Shown here: positions 1 through 8,450 of the stretch, in pieces
Layout: each line of letters opens with the position of its first letter
Position numbering within the stretch: position 1 is the stretch's first letter
Assembly (NCBI RefSeq): GCF_026013615.1
Contig: NZ_JAPDPI010000003.1
Coordinates: 62,001-126,000 of the forward strand
Source of the DNA: Plebeiibacterium marinum
GTDB lineage: Bacteria; Bacteroidota; Bacteroidia; Bacteroidales; Marinilabiliaceae
Direction of reading: 5' to 3'
Length of the DNA stretch: 64,000 nt
The notes under the pieces: model-generated
Database searches by the model: none
What the model was told of the DNA's origin: nothing
The model's input: only the letters and a program-made list of their open reading frames with translations
Position numbers and translations under genes: made by a program

Positions 1-1141
1 CATCAGTTTCAATACCAAATACACCTTCTCTCATTATATCTCCTTTGATGTTGCTCACATGTATATTTTTTACATATCCGCCCCTGCGCTCATTGGTTTT
101 AATAAACACCAGGTGAAACATACTGGCTCCATCAGCCACAGTACAACTATCCACAAATACGTTTTCGATACCTCCTGAAAGTTCACTGCCCACAGCCACT
201 AACTGGTGACCGTTTTTAACGTAACAATTACGCATCACCAGGTTTTTTGTAGGTGTTTTCAATCGCCAGGCATCCTGATTGCGACCAGCTTTAATAGCAA
301 TGGCATCATCGCCTTGATCAAACAAACAATCCTCAATTAAAATATTTTGTGTCATTTCAGGATCAACACCGTCATTATTATGCCCGTGTGCATATACATC
401 CAGCTTACGCAACACCACATTCTTACACAAATAGGGGTGTATGGTCCAGAAAGGACTATTCCTTATGGAAACACCCTCTACCAAAACATTTTCACAACGG
501 TTAAACTGAATAAATTGCGGGCGCAAATTTGAAGAGTCGTTTACCATCACCCTATCTTCAACGGGAGCATACTCTGCAGCTTTCATATATAACCACTTTA
601 AGCTGTTCATATGCGCCGGGGGACGCTTATACCACTTTTTCCATACATCCAGCCTTGCTTTTAATTTCCCTTCTCCTGTTATGGCGACATTTTTACATTC
701 GTAGGCATATACAAGAGGCGAGTAGTTATAACACTCCATCCCTTCCCAGGTAGTATGAACTGCCGGCAAATAATCTTCTGGTTTTTCAGAGAACAACAAA
801 ACTGCATCCTTTTCCAAATGCAGGTTCACATTACTTTTTAAGTGAACCGCTTTGGTTAACCATTCGCCTTTTGGCACAACAACAGTACCCCCTCCATATT
901 TACTGGCCACAGAAATAGCCTTTTTAATTGCCTCACAAATTTTATCTTTATTACCCTCAACTGCACCAAACTCGGTAATATCATATTTTTTACAGTTCTC
1001 AAAGTTAGGAATAGTAATAACCGGCATTTCAAAAGGAGCTTCAGCCTGAACGGTTTCCATTGTTATGGCTTGTTTGGTATCTGCACACGAGGCAAATACT
1101 ACAAAAAACATTATTATTAAATAAAAAGTTGTGTATTTCAT
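1..1141 (-). CDS. GH28 polygalacturonase-like lipoprotein (C-terminus cut by window edge)
   Basis: Translating the minus strand from the ATG at 1139-1141 gives an open frame of 380 codons running off the left edge. The start MKYTTFYLIIMFFVVFASC looks like a lipoprotein signal with the lipid Cys at residue 19. The rest matches the right-handed beta-helix GH28 family, which hydrolyses galacturonan linkages in pectin. Visible catalytic-region motifs are NNDG (Asp257), QGDD (Asp278/279), GHQ (His312) and FIKTNERRGG (Lys348, in place of the usual RIK). The stretch TTWEGMECYNYSPL is typical of Bacteroidota GH28 proteins. It follows the SusC/SusD pair, so it is probably the first enzyme of a pectin PUL continuing to the left. 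The exact linkage (exo-galacturonidase or rhamnogalacturonan hydrolase) cannot be told. Confidence 0.88.
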   Translation of the reverse strand, partial: MKYTTFYLIIMFFVVFASCADTKQAITMETVQAEAPFEMPVITIPNFENCKKYDITEFGAVEGNKDKICEAIKKAISVASKYGGGTVVVPKGEWLTKAVHLKSNVNLHLEKDAVLLFSEKPEDYLPAVHTTWEGMECYNYSPLVYAYECKNVAITGEGKLKARLDVWKKWYKRPPAHMNSLKWLYMKAAEYAPVEDRVMVNDSSNLRPQFIQFNRCENVLVEGVSIRNSPFWTIHPYLCKNVVLRKLDVYAHGHNNDGVDPEMTQNILIEDCLFDQGDDAIAIKAGRNQDAWRLKTPTKNLVMRNCYVKNGHQLVAVGSELSGGIENVFVDSCTVADGASMFHLVFIKTNERRGGYVKNIHVSNIKGDIMREGVFGIETD

Positions 1142-1390
1142 AGAAATTAAATTGAGCATAATTTATTTACAAAAATCGAAATTTAAGCACCATGGTAACA
1201 AGTAAAATAAGACTGAAAACATGGAATTTTGTAATATCCTAGGATAGATAGACTATAGGCAGCAGACATTACACTTACCTACAAATAATTCAATATCAAC
1301 ATTTTGACAAACAACCATCAATTTTGGCAACTTGTATAAAATCTATACTGTATGAAAACTTTATGAAGTATTATTATATAATGCTTGCAC
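1142..1390. other. intergenic leader of the GH28 gene
   Basis: AT-rich gap between the GH28 start and the terminator behind susD. I see no open frame that looks coding and no clear Bacteroidota -7 box (TAnnTTTG). With a terminator just upstream, the GH28 gene is probably transcribed from its own promoter here. That is inference only. Confidence 0.4.
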
Positions 1391-1424
1391 AAAAAAGCCA
1401 GTCCCCTAAAAATCAGGAACTGGC
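1391..1424 (-). terminator. intrinsic terminator behind susD
   Basis: On the minus strand GCCAGTTCC pairs with GGGGACTGGC (G:U pairs allowed) around a short A/T loop, followed by six T (1391-1396). It lies 23 nt after the susD stop and probably ends or attenuates the susCD transcript before the GH28 gene. Confidence 0.75.
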
Positions 1425-1446
1425 CTATTTTGCAGATTATTCCCAA

Positions 1447-2934
1447 TTAATAACCATCATTTTGCTTGATATTGCTGTTTTCATCCAACAAACTTTGCGG
1501 TAATGGATACAATACATGATGAGCTGCAGCATCCATACGGCCCAATTCATGAGCTTTTTCAATAAGCTTTCCGTGACGAATTAAATCCTGGCGTCTATGT
1601 CCTTCACAGAACAACTCTCTTCCTCTTTCATCTAAAATATAATCTCTCATATCAGTTTTTGACCAACCAGACTCTTCAATGAGCGAAGTATGTACTCTTC
1701 CTCTAATTTGATTCACCAAACCAACCACTTCAGAAATAGGCCCGTTTAATTCATTTAACGCTTCTGCCCTTGCTAATAAAACATCTGCATAACGATAACG
1801 GACAATATCATTACCTTGATAATATTTCAATTGATCAGGATCTTCCTGATATTTTTTAGGACTGGCACCAACTGCCTTTGAGTTTGACACTTCTCTAAAA
1901 TCAACCCAATTACCATCTGTATCATAATAATAGCGCACCATAGCTTCACCCAGACGATCATCATTTCCTTCCTCAAAAGTGTCATAAAACGACCATGGTG
2001 ATTTCAAACCTCCCCACAAGCTAAGACTAATTCCTGTTAAAGACTGATAAGCCGGAGTTTGCGGAAGAACTACTGCATACCAAGTAGTTGCATAACCATC
2101 GGCTATCTTAGGTAATGCCAAAATCACTTCAGTATTAGCATTATTCTCCGTATCAACACTAAAAACATCATTATAATCGTCAAGCAAAGCATAACCTAAG
2201 CCCATAATTGTTTCCGTAACGTCCTGAACCTTTGTCCAATTCTTTTCCATTAAATAAAGCTTCATCAGCATTGTTAAAGCTGCACCTTTTGTAATTCTTC
2301 CATAATCTGCATTGGTAGTATATTTAGATGGCAAATCTTCTGCTGCAGCAAGTAACTCTTCTTCCAAAAAAGAAACTACCTCTTCACTTGAAGGACGTAC
2401 AGGAGTATGGATAGTATATACATCTTTAGCAATTTCGGGATCTGTAACCATTGGAACCGGGCCATATAAATCGTACAATTGCAACCCAAAATATGCTCTC
2501 AAAGCCCGAACCTCTGCAATATATCTCTTTTGTAAATCTTCATTTGAAATTGAGGTATTATTCAAAAGATCTATCAACAATGTAGCTTTAGTTATACCCT
2601 TAGCATACCTAAAATAAATTGTTTTAACAAAACCATCATTTGCAGTCCAAAGAAATCTATCTTTAGTTTGCCAGTCTCCACCCCAGGCAGAGATCAATTC
2701 ATCGGTACATAATTCATTAATGGCAATATGATCATCATCAAGCCAAACATGCATCCAAGTTTCGCCCATATCATTATACACTGCAGTTACTGCTGCTTCA
2801 ATATCACTATCCGAACCCGGAAAATTTTCCGGTGTTAATTTATCGTATACTTCCGGATCTAATCCTTCACAACCAGTTAATGTAAAAACCAGTATTGAAA
2901 TGAATAAAAACGGTTTAATTATATATTTTTTCAT
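1447..2934 (-). CDS. SusD/RagB-family outer-membrane glycan-binding lipoprotein
   Basis: This 495-residue protein has a lipoprotein signal (MKKYIIKPFL..FTLTGCEG, lipid Cys22) and the SusD architecture. An N-terminal TPR-rich half contains the ..RALRAYFGLQLYDLYGPVPMV.. helix pair. The C-terminal SusD_RagB segment contains YRYADVLLARAEALNEL and RGRELFCEGHRRQDLIRHGK. SusD proteins sit on the cell surface as a lid over the SusC transporter and capture oligosaccharides. It follows susC by 45 nt, and a terminator follows its stop. By context with the GH28 gene the ligand is probably a galacturonide, but binding specificity cannot be read from the sequence. Confidence 0.93.
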   Translation of the reverse strand: MKKYIIKPFLFISILVFTLTGCEGLDPEVYDKLTPENFPGSDSDIEAAVTAVYNDMGETWMHVWLDDDHIAINELCTDELISAWGGDWQTKDRFLWTANDGFVKTIYFRYAKGITKATLLIDLLNNTSISNEDLQKRYIAEVRALRAYFGLQLYDLYGPVPMVTDPEIAKDVYTIHTPVRPSSEEVVSFLEEELLAAAEDLPSKYTTNADYGRITKGAALTMLMKLYLMEKNWTKVQDVTETIMGLGYALLDDYNDVFSVDTENNANTEVILALPKIADGYATTWYAVVLPQTPAYQSLTGISLSLWGGLKSPWSFYDTFEEGNDDRLGEAMVRYYYDTDGNWVDFREVSNSKAVGASPKKYQEDPDQLKYYQGNDIVRYRYADVLLARAEALNELNGPISEVVGLVNQIRGRVHTSLIEESGWSKTDMRDYILDERGRELFCEGHRRQDLIRHGKLIEKAHELGRMDAAAHHVLYPLPQSLLDENSNIKQNDGY

Positions 2935-2979
2935 GTTTAATCTGTTTAAAAAAATTAGTGAATAATCAATTACTCGCTT

Positions 2980-5900
2980 TTAAAAGTTCAAATTAGCACC
3001 AAATGTTACTGAAAACGGGAATGGATATGCTGCCCATGAATCAGTTTCCGGATCACCTCCATCATAATTTGAGAACACTGCTACATTACTAAAATCAACG
3101 AACAAACGTGCTTTTTTAATAACATTAGTAAGTTTTAGCAATTCCGGATTAAAGGTATACCCCAGTGTAATGTTTTTGATTCTGGCAAAATCAACATTGG
3201 TTCTGTAAAAGTCTGAGTTTCCTGAATAGGTAGTTTTAATACCACTTGGCAATGTTCCATCCTGATTTTCTGAGCTCCACGCCTTATAGGTTAACGAGGT
3301 TGTATTATTAACTCGCTCCAGCACACCTAAATTCCTTTTGTTATAGTCAAAAATATCCCTATCCAACATTCCATAAATATTAATGGATAAATCAACATTT
3401 TTATATTTAAAAGTATTAGAAATACCAAAGTTCAATTTTGGCTGACTTGTTCCCAATAAAACTCTATCAGCATCATTAATTTTACCATCTGGTTTTCCGG
3501 TTAAATTACCTTCTTCATCTAATCCATTTATATCCTTCACCTTAATTTCTCCGGGAATAATACTTTCATTCTCAGGATATTCCTCTCCTACCTGAAGTAT
3601 ACCATCACTTAAATAACCATAAATAGCATATATTGGATCATCTTCTTTTTTGTAAACCGGCAGAATAACCTCAGGATTACGCTTTTTCCAGCGATCTTCA
3701 TAATGTCCTAGCGAAATGTTAGTATCCCATGAAAAAGTACCATTATCCACATTACGTGTACTTAGGGTCATTTCCCATCCTTTACTTTGAGTAGAACCCA
3801 CATTAGCCGCAATGCTACTTATTGGAAAATAGGAAGCCAATGCCCTGTATGAAAGCAAGTCTTCAACCGTTTTCTGGAACACCTCAGCGGTACCGTGGAT
3901 GCGGTTATTGAAAAATCCGAAATCCAACCCAAAATTAACCTCCGTTGTTGTCTCCCATTTTAAATCAGGATTAGCTAACGACGATTGTTCAATACCTGTA
4001 ACAATAGAATTTCCAAATGAATAGTTGCTGCCTACATTATAGTATGCAAATGCGCTACCTCCAATATTGGCATTACCGATCTGACCATAGCTGACCCTGA
4101 ATTTTAAATCAGATAATTTATCAAACCCATCCATAAATGATTCTTCCGTAACTCTCCAAGCAAGGGCTGCTGAAGGAAAGTATCCCCACTTGTTATTTTC
4201 ACCAAATTTATCAGATCCATCTCCCCTGATTGTTGCAGTTAACAGATATTTACTATCCCAATTTAAACTAACCCTCGAAAAATATGATTTAAACTTTGTG
4301 GTTCCATACCCACTACTCACGGATGGTCTGTCTGCAGTACCTGCCTCTAAATTGTTATATAAAAACAAGTCTGTTAAGAAGTTGTTGTTTTGCGCATAAA
4401 AACCTTCAGAAGTATAGTTTTCTTTGGAAAAACCCAACACTCCACTTAAATTCAACTTATCTATTGACTTGTTAAACGTAGTAGTTACCTCAAACAACTC
4501 ATTTGTTTTTTCCTTTTGGTTAATACTGGCATCACCATTTACACTGGCACCATACAAAAATGAAGTAGGCAAATACATTTTTCGCTTACCCTTATTGTAA
4601 TCAACGCCATATTTAACCTTTGCTCCTAACCATGATGTAAACTGATAATCAGCATATACACTGGTTAAAAACTTATATGTATTTGTTTTATCTGTAATTT
4701 CAGTAAAAGATAATGGATTTGGAATATTAGGGCGGTTAAGGTTCAGGTTATACTCCCCACTTTCATCCATCGGTGCAATAAAACTCGGGAATTGATATGC
4801 TGAAGATATCATACCTGAATTATCATTAGTACCCCCCATTTGTGAGTTGGAATTTTTAATGAAGGCAGCTGTCATCCTGGTACCAACAGTAAACTTATCT
4901 GACAGATTATAATCAAGGTTTATACGACCGGTATATCTCTTAAAATCAAGATTAGTCAACATCCCTTCCTGATCGTAATAATTAAAAGATGAATAAACTT
5001 TTGCTTTTTTAGTACCCGATTTGATTACCAGGTTATGTTCCTGCAACTGACCAGTACGGGTAATCATATCTTCATAATCATAAGTCTCAGCATTTGCAAT
5101 ATCCTCTGCAGAGAATTGCTCCGGAAATACATCAGCTGGTGCCTCACCATTATCACCATAAGGATAATAGTTATTTTCGTATCGATAATATTCACGATAG
5201 GCATGATTCCATACTTCCATTAATTCTGATCCACTCAATAAGTCAAAATTATTCTTAGGTTTCTGTAATCCATACGAAACATTGTACTCCACATCAAAAG
5301 ATCCTTCTTTGGCACTTTTGGTAGTAATTAATATTACGCCATTAGCTGCACGGGCACCATAAATAGCTGATGCAGATGCATCTTTCAAAACTTCGATAGA
5401 TTCAATATCATTAGGATTTATCGTATTCAAAGGGTTACGTGATCCATAATCATAACTACCTCCCGGCTCTACATCCGTATCGCCAACAGGGAAACCGTCA
5501 ATTACATAAAGAGGAGAGTTACCTGCTCCGGTTGAAGCTGCACCCCTAATTAAAACACTTACACCTCCTCCGGGCTGGGAACTTGTTTGACTAATTTGCA
5601 ATCCTGCCACTTTACCAGAAAGCATATGCATTACTGAAGAGGTGGCACTTTCTGCCAAATCTTCTGATTTAACAGACCCGACAGCCCCTGTAAGGTCGCT
5701 CTTTTTTACAACGCCATAACCTATTGCCACAACCTCATCCAGGCCAATAGATTCGTCTTCCATCTGGACATCAATCTTACTTTTGCCCATTACAGGAATT
5801 TCTTTGGTTTTCATCCCGATAAAAGAGAAACTAAGAATAGCATATGCTGGAACATTGGCTAAAGTGTAACTACCAGTAACATCAGTAATGGTACCATTTG

Positions 5901-6363
5901 TAGTTCCTTTTACCATAATTGTGGCCCCTACTATTTGTTCCCCTTTGGCATCTGTAATAGTACCAGACACTGTTATCTGATTTTGAGCATTAATACCAGC
6001 CCCTTCTTCAGCCTGTTTAATTACAATATACTGATCAACAATTTTATGCTCCAACCCAAGGCCGGGCAACAAATCGCTAAGTACTTGATTGATTTCCTTA
6101 TCGGTTAAGTCAATATTGTCAACCATAAATTGGTCTAAATCAACATTGAAATAAAAGTAGAAGTCAGTTTTTTCCTCTATCTCTTTAATCACTTCACCTA
6201 AACTAACATTATTCATCTTTAACGTTACCCGTGAATTTTGAGAAAATGATTTTGCCTGAATTGTAAGGGTAAATACAACAGACATAATAATACACAGCCG
6301 CATAACCAGTAAGAATTTAGCCCATGGCCTTTTGAGACCATGAAAAATTTGATTTTTTTTCAT
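2980..6363 (-). CDS. SusC/RagA-family TonB-dependent transporter with STN signalling domain
   Basis: At 1127 residues this is a full-length SusC-type outer-membrane porin. In order: signal/transmembrane start (to about residue 40); STN domain (about 45-115, VTLKMNNVSLGEVIKEIEEK); carboxypeptidase-regulatory-like beta domain (about 128-210, GTTNGTITDVTGSYTL); TonB plug with the LYVIDGFPVGD and LKDASASAIYGARAANGV motifs; then a 22-strand barrel ending in aromatic SVTFGANLNF. The STN domain marks it as a transducer that contacts a FecR anti-sigma factor, and a FecR gene lies directly upstream with an ECF sigma behind it. It is expected to import oligosaccharides, probably pectic, and to signal their presence inward. 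Confidence 0.95.
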   Translation of the reverse strand: MKKNQIFHGLKRPWAKFLLVMRLCIIMSVVFTLTIQAKSFSQNSRVTLKMNNVSLGEVIKEIEEKTDFYFYFNVDLDQFMVDNIDLTDKEINQVLSDLLPGLGLEHKIVDQYIVIKQAEEGAGINAQNQITVSGTITDAKGEQIVGATIMVKGTTNGTITDVTGSYTLANVPAYAILSFSFIGMKTKEIPVMGKSKIDVQMEDESIGLDEVVAIGYGVVKKSDLTGAVGSVKSEDLAESATSSVMHMLSGKVAGLQISQTSSQPGGGVSVLIRGAASTGAGNSPLYVIDGFPVGDTDVEPGGSYDYGSRNPLNTINPNDIESIEVLKDASASAIYGARAANGVILITTKSAKEGSFDVEYNVSYGLQKPKNNFDLLSGSELMEVWNHAYREYYRYENNYYPYGDNGEAPADVFPEQFSAEDIANAETYDYEDMITRTGQLQEHNLVIKSGTKKAKVYSSFNYYDQEGMLTNLDFKRYTGRINLDYNLSDKFTVGTRMTAAFIKNSNSQMGGTNDNSGMISSAYQFPSFIAPMDESGEYNLNLNRPNIPNPLSFTEITDKTNTYKFLTSVYADYQFTSWLGAKVKYGVDYNKGKRKMYLPTSFLYGASVNGDASINQKEKTNELFEVTTTFNKSIDKLNLSGVLGFSKENYTSEGFYAQNNNFLTDLFLYNNLEAGTADRPSVSSGYGTTKFKSYFSRVSLNWDSKYLLTATIRGDGSDKFGENNKWGYFPSAALAWRVTEESFMDGFDKLSDLKFRVSYGQIGNANIGGSAFAYYNVGSNYSFGNSIVTGIEQSSLANPDLKWETTTEVNFGLDFGFFNNRIHGTAEVFQKTVEDLLSYRALASYFPISSIAANVGSTQSKGWEMTLSTRNVDNGTFSWDTNISLGHYEDRWKKRNPEVILPVYKKEDDPIYAIYGYLSDGILQVGEEYPENESIIPGEIKVKDINGLDEEGNLTGKPDGKINDADRVLLGTSQPKLNFGISNTFKYKNVDLSINIYGMLDRDIFDYNKRNLGVLERVNNTTSLTYKAWSSENQDGTLPSGIKTTYSGNSDFYRTNVDFARIKNITLGYTFNPELLKLTNVIKKARLFVDFSNVAVFSNYDGGDPETDSWAAYPFPFSVTFGANLNF

Positions 6364-6391
6364 AATTTTGTTTTGCTTTTAGTTAATTATT

Positions 6392-6410
6392 AACCGCGCC
6401 AACGGTTTTT
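6392..6410 (+). other. small plus-strand hairpin in the fecR-susC gap
   Basis: AACCG, loop CGCCAA, CGGTT, then T on the plus strand. It lies between the susC start codon and the larger plus-strand terminator-like hairpin. The arrangement would suit the 3' part of a short antisense transcript, but no transcript has been shown. Confidence 0.35.
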
Positions 6411-6430
6411 AATTTTCATTGTTTATATAT

Positions 6431-6469
6431 GGGGATAGTTGCATTATCCCCGTATTTTTTTATTTTTTT
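6431..6469 (+). terminator. plus-strand terminator-like hairpin, antisense to the fecR-susC junction
   Basis: A perfect 7-bp stem GGGGATA / TATCCCC with a 7-nt loop, followed on the plus strand by two long T runs (6455-6461 and 6463-6469) that overlap the 3' end of fecR. On the minus strand the stem is followed by ATATAT rather than a T run, so as an intrinsic terminator it works in the plus direction. No plus-strand gene lies upstream. A possible use is the end of a cis-antisense RNA over the susC leader. Confidence 0.55.
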
Positions 6470-7473
6470 GTTGGTCTTTTCTTCTTCGAAATCCAGATTA
6501 TATCCTGATTATCCACTCTATTCTCTATTTTATACTCTATCCTGTTATCGATAATACAGATAGACTTTAAAACCTGATCAACCGGTTTATTTTTAATAAG
6601 AGTTCCTGAAAATTTAAGTTTTTTGATACTTTCTTCTTTAAACTGTATTTCGGTATTATACCATCGTTCCAATTTTAACGCAATATCACCAAGTGCTTCC
6701 TGTCTAAAAGTAATTTTTCCGTTCTTCCATGATGTATAAAAATCTGTTTCCACATTGCTTATTCCTGAAATCCTTCCTTGATCTAAATCTGCGCTCTGCC
6801 CGGGTTTTAAAATGGCAGACCAGTTCTTTTCTTCGGAAAACAGTTTAATTTTACCCTCAACCAATGTTACGTTGGATGACTTATCCTGAGCATAAGATGT
6901 AACATTAAAAGATGTACCCAATACCTGAATTGAAAATTTATTTGAATTAACAACAAAAGGACATGATTTATCTTTTTCCACTTCAAAATAAGCTTCTCCA
7001 TTAATAAATACTTCACGTTTTTTCTTATTAAAAGAGGAAGGGTACTTTAAAGTAGAACCTGAATTTAACCAGACACTCGAACCATCAGCAAGACGAACCT
7101 GGCTCATTTGTCCATAAGGTACCTCAATCTCATTATATGAAATTTCGGTTGAATAATCTGAAACAAGCATATGGATAGTTGCCCCCGAAGCTAATGCCAT
7201 TACTATAACAGCAGCACGTAACAACACGCTTGTATATAATTTATAGATACGGGATTTATTGGAGGCCATCCGGTGTTCCAACCTCAATCTGGCTTCATTT
7301 TTATCAAAAGCATCATATGAAAATGCTGTAAACAGTTTCCTTTTTATATATAGAATCCAATTGTAATCTTTTTCACCTAGCCCACCTGCACCATCAAAAT
7401 CAAAAGGGGATTCTTTATCTCCTTCATGAGCTTTTGCAACCAGATCTTCCCAATATTTATCTTTATTAATCAC
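6460..7473 (-). CDS. FecR-family anti-sigma factor
   Basis: This 337-residue inner-membrane regulator has a cytoplasmic N-terminal sigma-binding part, one membrane segment (about residues 85-105, VLLRAAVIVMALASGATIHML) and a periplasmic FecR domain (about 115-215; YGQMSQVRLADGSSVWLNSGS, EVFINGEAYFEVEKD). The C-terminal DUF4974/STN-like domain is ITFRQEALGDIALKLERWYN onward. In the family it holds its partner ECF sigma until the STN domain of the cognate TonB-dependent transducer signals ligand. It lies 97 nt upstream of that susC gene and 303 nt downstream of the sigma gene. Confidence 0.93.
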   Translation of the reverse strand: MINKDKYWEDLVAKAHEGDKESPFDFDGAGGLGEKDYNWILYIKRKLFTAFSYDAFDKNEARLRLEHRMASNKSRIYKLYTSVLLRAAVIVMALASGATIHMLVSDYSTEISYNEIEVPYGQMSQVRLADGSSVWLNSGSTLKYPSSFNKKKREVFINGEAYFEVEKDKSCPFVVNSNKFSIQVLGTSFNVTSYAQDKSSNVTLVEGKIKLFSEEKNWSAILKPGQSADLDQGRISGISNVETDFYTSWKNGKITFRQEALGDIALKLERWYNTEIQFKEESIKKLKFSGTLIKNKPVDQVLKSICIIDNRIEYKIENRVDNQDIIWISKKKRPTKK

Positions 7474-7776
7474 CTATCCTTAGTTTTGTCTTTTACTTAT
7501 TGTCGTAAAAACCATAAATCAGGGTGACACATTTTTTAAGTTTTTTTTATTTATTTTTAATCTAACATCATAACACCCTTATTTATTGCCACATACACAA
7601 TACAAAAAAATTCCCCTTCAATAGGATATCGCAATGAAATAAACTCAATAAGCAGATTAAATACTCTTAGGATACAGATGTAAAACCTATACTAAAAAAT
7701 TCACTTAGTGAATTAGCTAAACTTAAACAGAATGATACATATAGCTACTAAAAAAGCGCTACAAATTATATGGTGA
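7474..7776. other. gap between ECF sigma and fecR genes
   Basis: A 303-nt AT-rich spacer. The only structure I can support is the hairpin at 7694-7714 listed separately. No coding frame of convincing composition is visible. The long gap and terminator suggest fecR has its own promoter or is reached by read-through. Confidence 0.4.
7694..7714 (-). terminator. weak intrinsic terminator behind the ECF sigma gene
   Basis: Minus strand AATTCAC, loop TAA, GTGAATT running into a T tract. It sits about 60 nt after the sigma stop codon. The stem is all short and AT-rich, so termination may be partial. Confidence 0.5.
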
Positions 7777-8334
7777 TTACATTAAAAACAGCATTACAAC
7801 CAATCTGTTTTCAGAAACATTGAGTTTCTCCTTCAGGTATTTGTAAGCCCTTGACATTTGTGTTTTTACAGTATTTATAGAAATATCCAGTTCTTCTGCG
7901 ATCTGTGCATACGATTTACCTTCATATACTGCTAACTTGAGAATTTTCCTTCTTTGATCTGGTAATTTATTTATTAAGTCATGTAATTTATTAACAATAT
8001 CAACATCATCAAATAAAACATCCTCCTCTTCAGAAATCAGGCCTGTGGCATGTTCGATACCAACATGATGGATTTTATTTTTACGTATCAGGTCGATAGA
8101 ATGGTTTTTAGTTAAAGTGAGCAGGTAATTTTTTAGTGAAGATTTAATATTTAAGGCTCCACGGGTTTCCCATATACTACTAAACAACTCTATAACAACA
8201 TCCTCTACAATCTGAGTATTTTTTAAATAGGTATACGCAAACGAACATAAAGGATGATAATAATAATCAAACATCCTGTCAAATTCGGTTTTATTCCCGT
8301 TCTTTATTTTTCTCCAATCAATTAATTCAGGCAT
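7777..8334 (-). CDS. ECF RNA polymerase sigma factor (PUL type)
   Basis: This 185-residue sigma-70 family protein has only regions 2 and 4. Region 2 is about residues 15-85 (FDRMFDYYYHPLCSFAYTYLKN, then SLKNYLLTLTKNHSIDLIRK). Region 4 is about 115-170 (LPDQRRKILKLAVYEGKSYAQIAEEL, helix-turn-helix ISINTVKTQMSRAYKYLKEKL). Such factors are held by a FecR anti-sigma and direct transcription of the adjacent susCD operon when the transducer binds its glycan. The hydrophobic C-terminal tail (LVVMLFLM) recurs in the second sigma of this window. The gene is the first of the left PUL, 116 nt after the efflux operon. Confidence 0.94.
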   Translation of the reverse strand: MPELIDWRKIKNGNKTEFDRMFDYYYHPLCSFAYTYLKNTQIVEDVVIELFSSIWETRGALNIKSSLKNYLLTLTKNHSIDLIRKNKIHHVGIEHATGLISEEEDVLFDDVDIVNKLHDLINKLPDQRRKILKLAVYEGKSYAQIAEELDISINTVKTQMSRAYKYLKEKLNVSENRLVVMLFLM

Positions 8335-8385
8335 ATTAACAAAAACGACACATCAATTACCAATATGGATTGTTTTCTTCTCAGC

Positions 8386-8393
8386 CAAATATA
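8386..8393 (-). promoter_or_regulatory. possible -7 box of the ECF sigma gene
   Basis: On the minus strand TATATTTG matches the Bacteroidota -7 consensus TAnnTTTG, about 52 nt upstream of the sigma start codon. No good -33 TTTG is found at the usual 19-21 nt spacing, so support is limited to one box. Confidence 0.3.
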
Positions 8394-8450
8394 AGAATCA
8401 TTTATAAAATGGAGTAATTTTTATAAAAAAGGAACTGTTTAATACAACAA

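Noticed and set aside
2312-2617. 101-codon plus-strand frame
   Set aside because: Lies wholly inside the susD gene on the other strand and has no independent coding signs.
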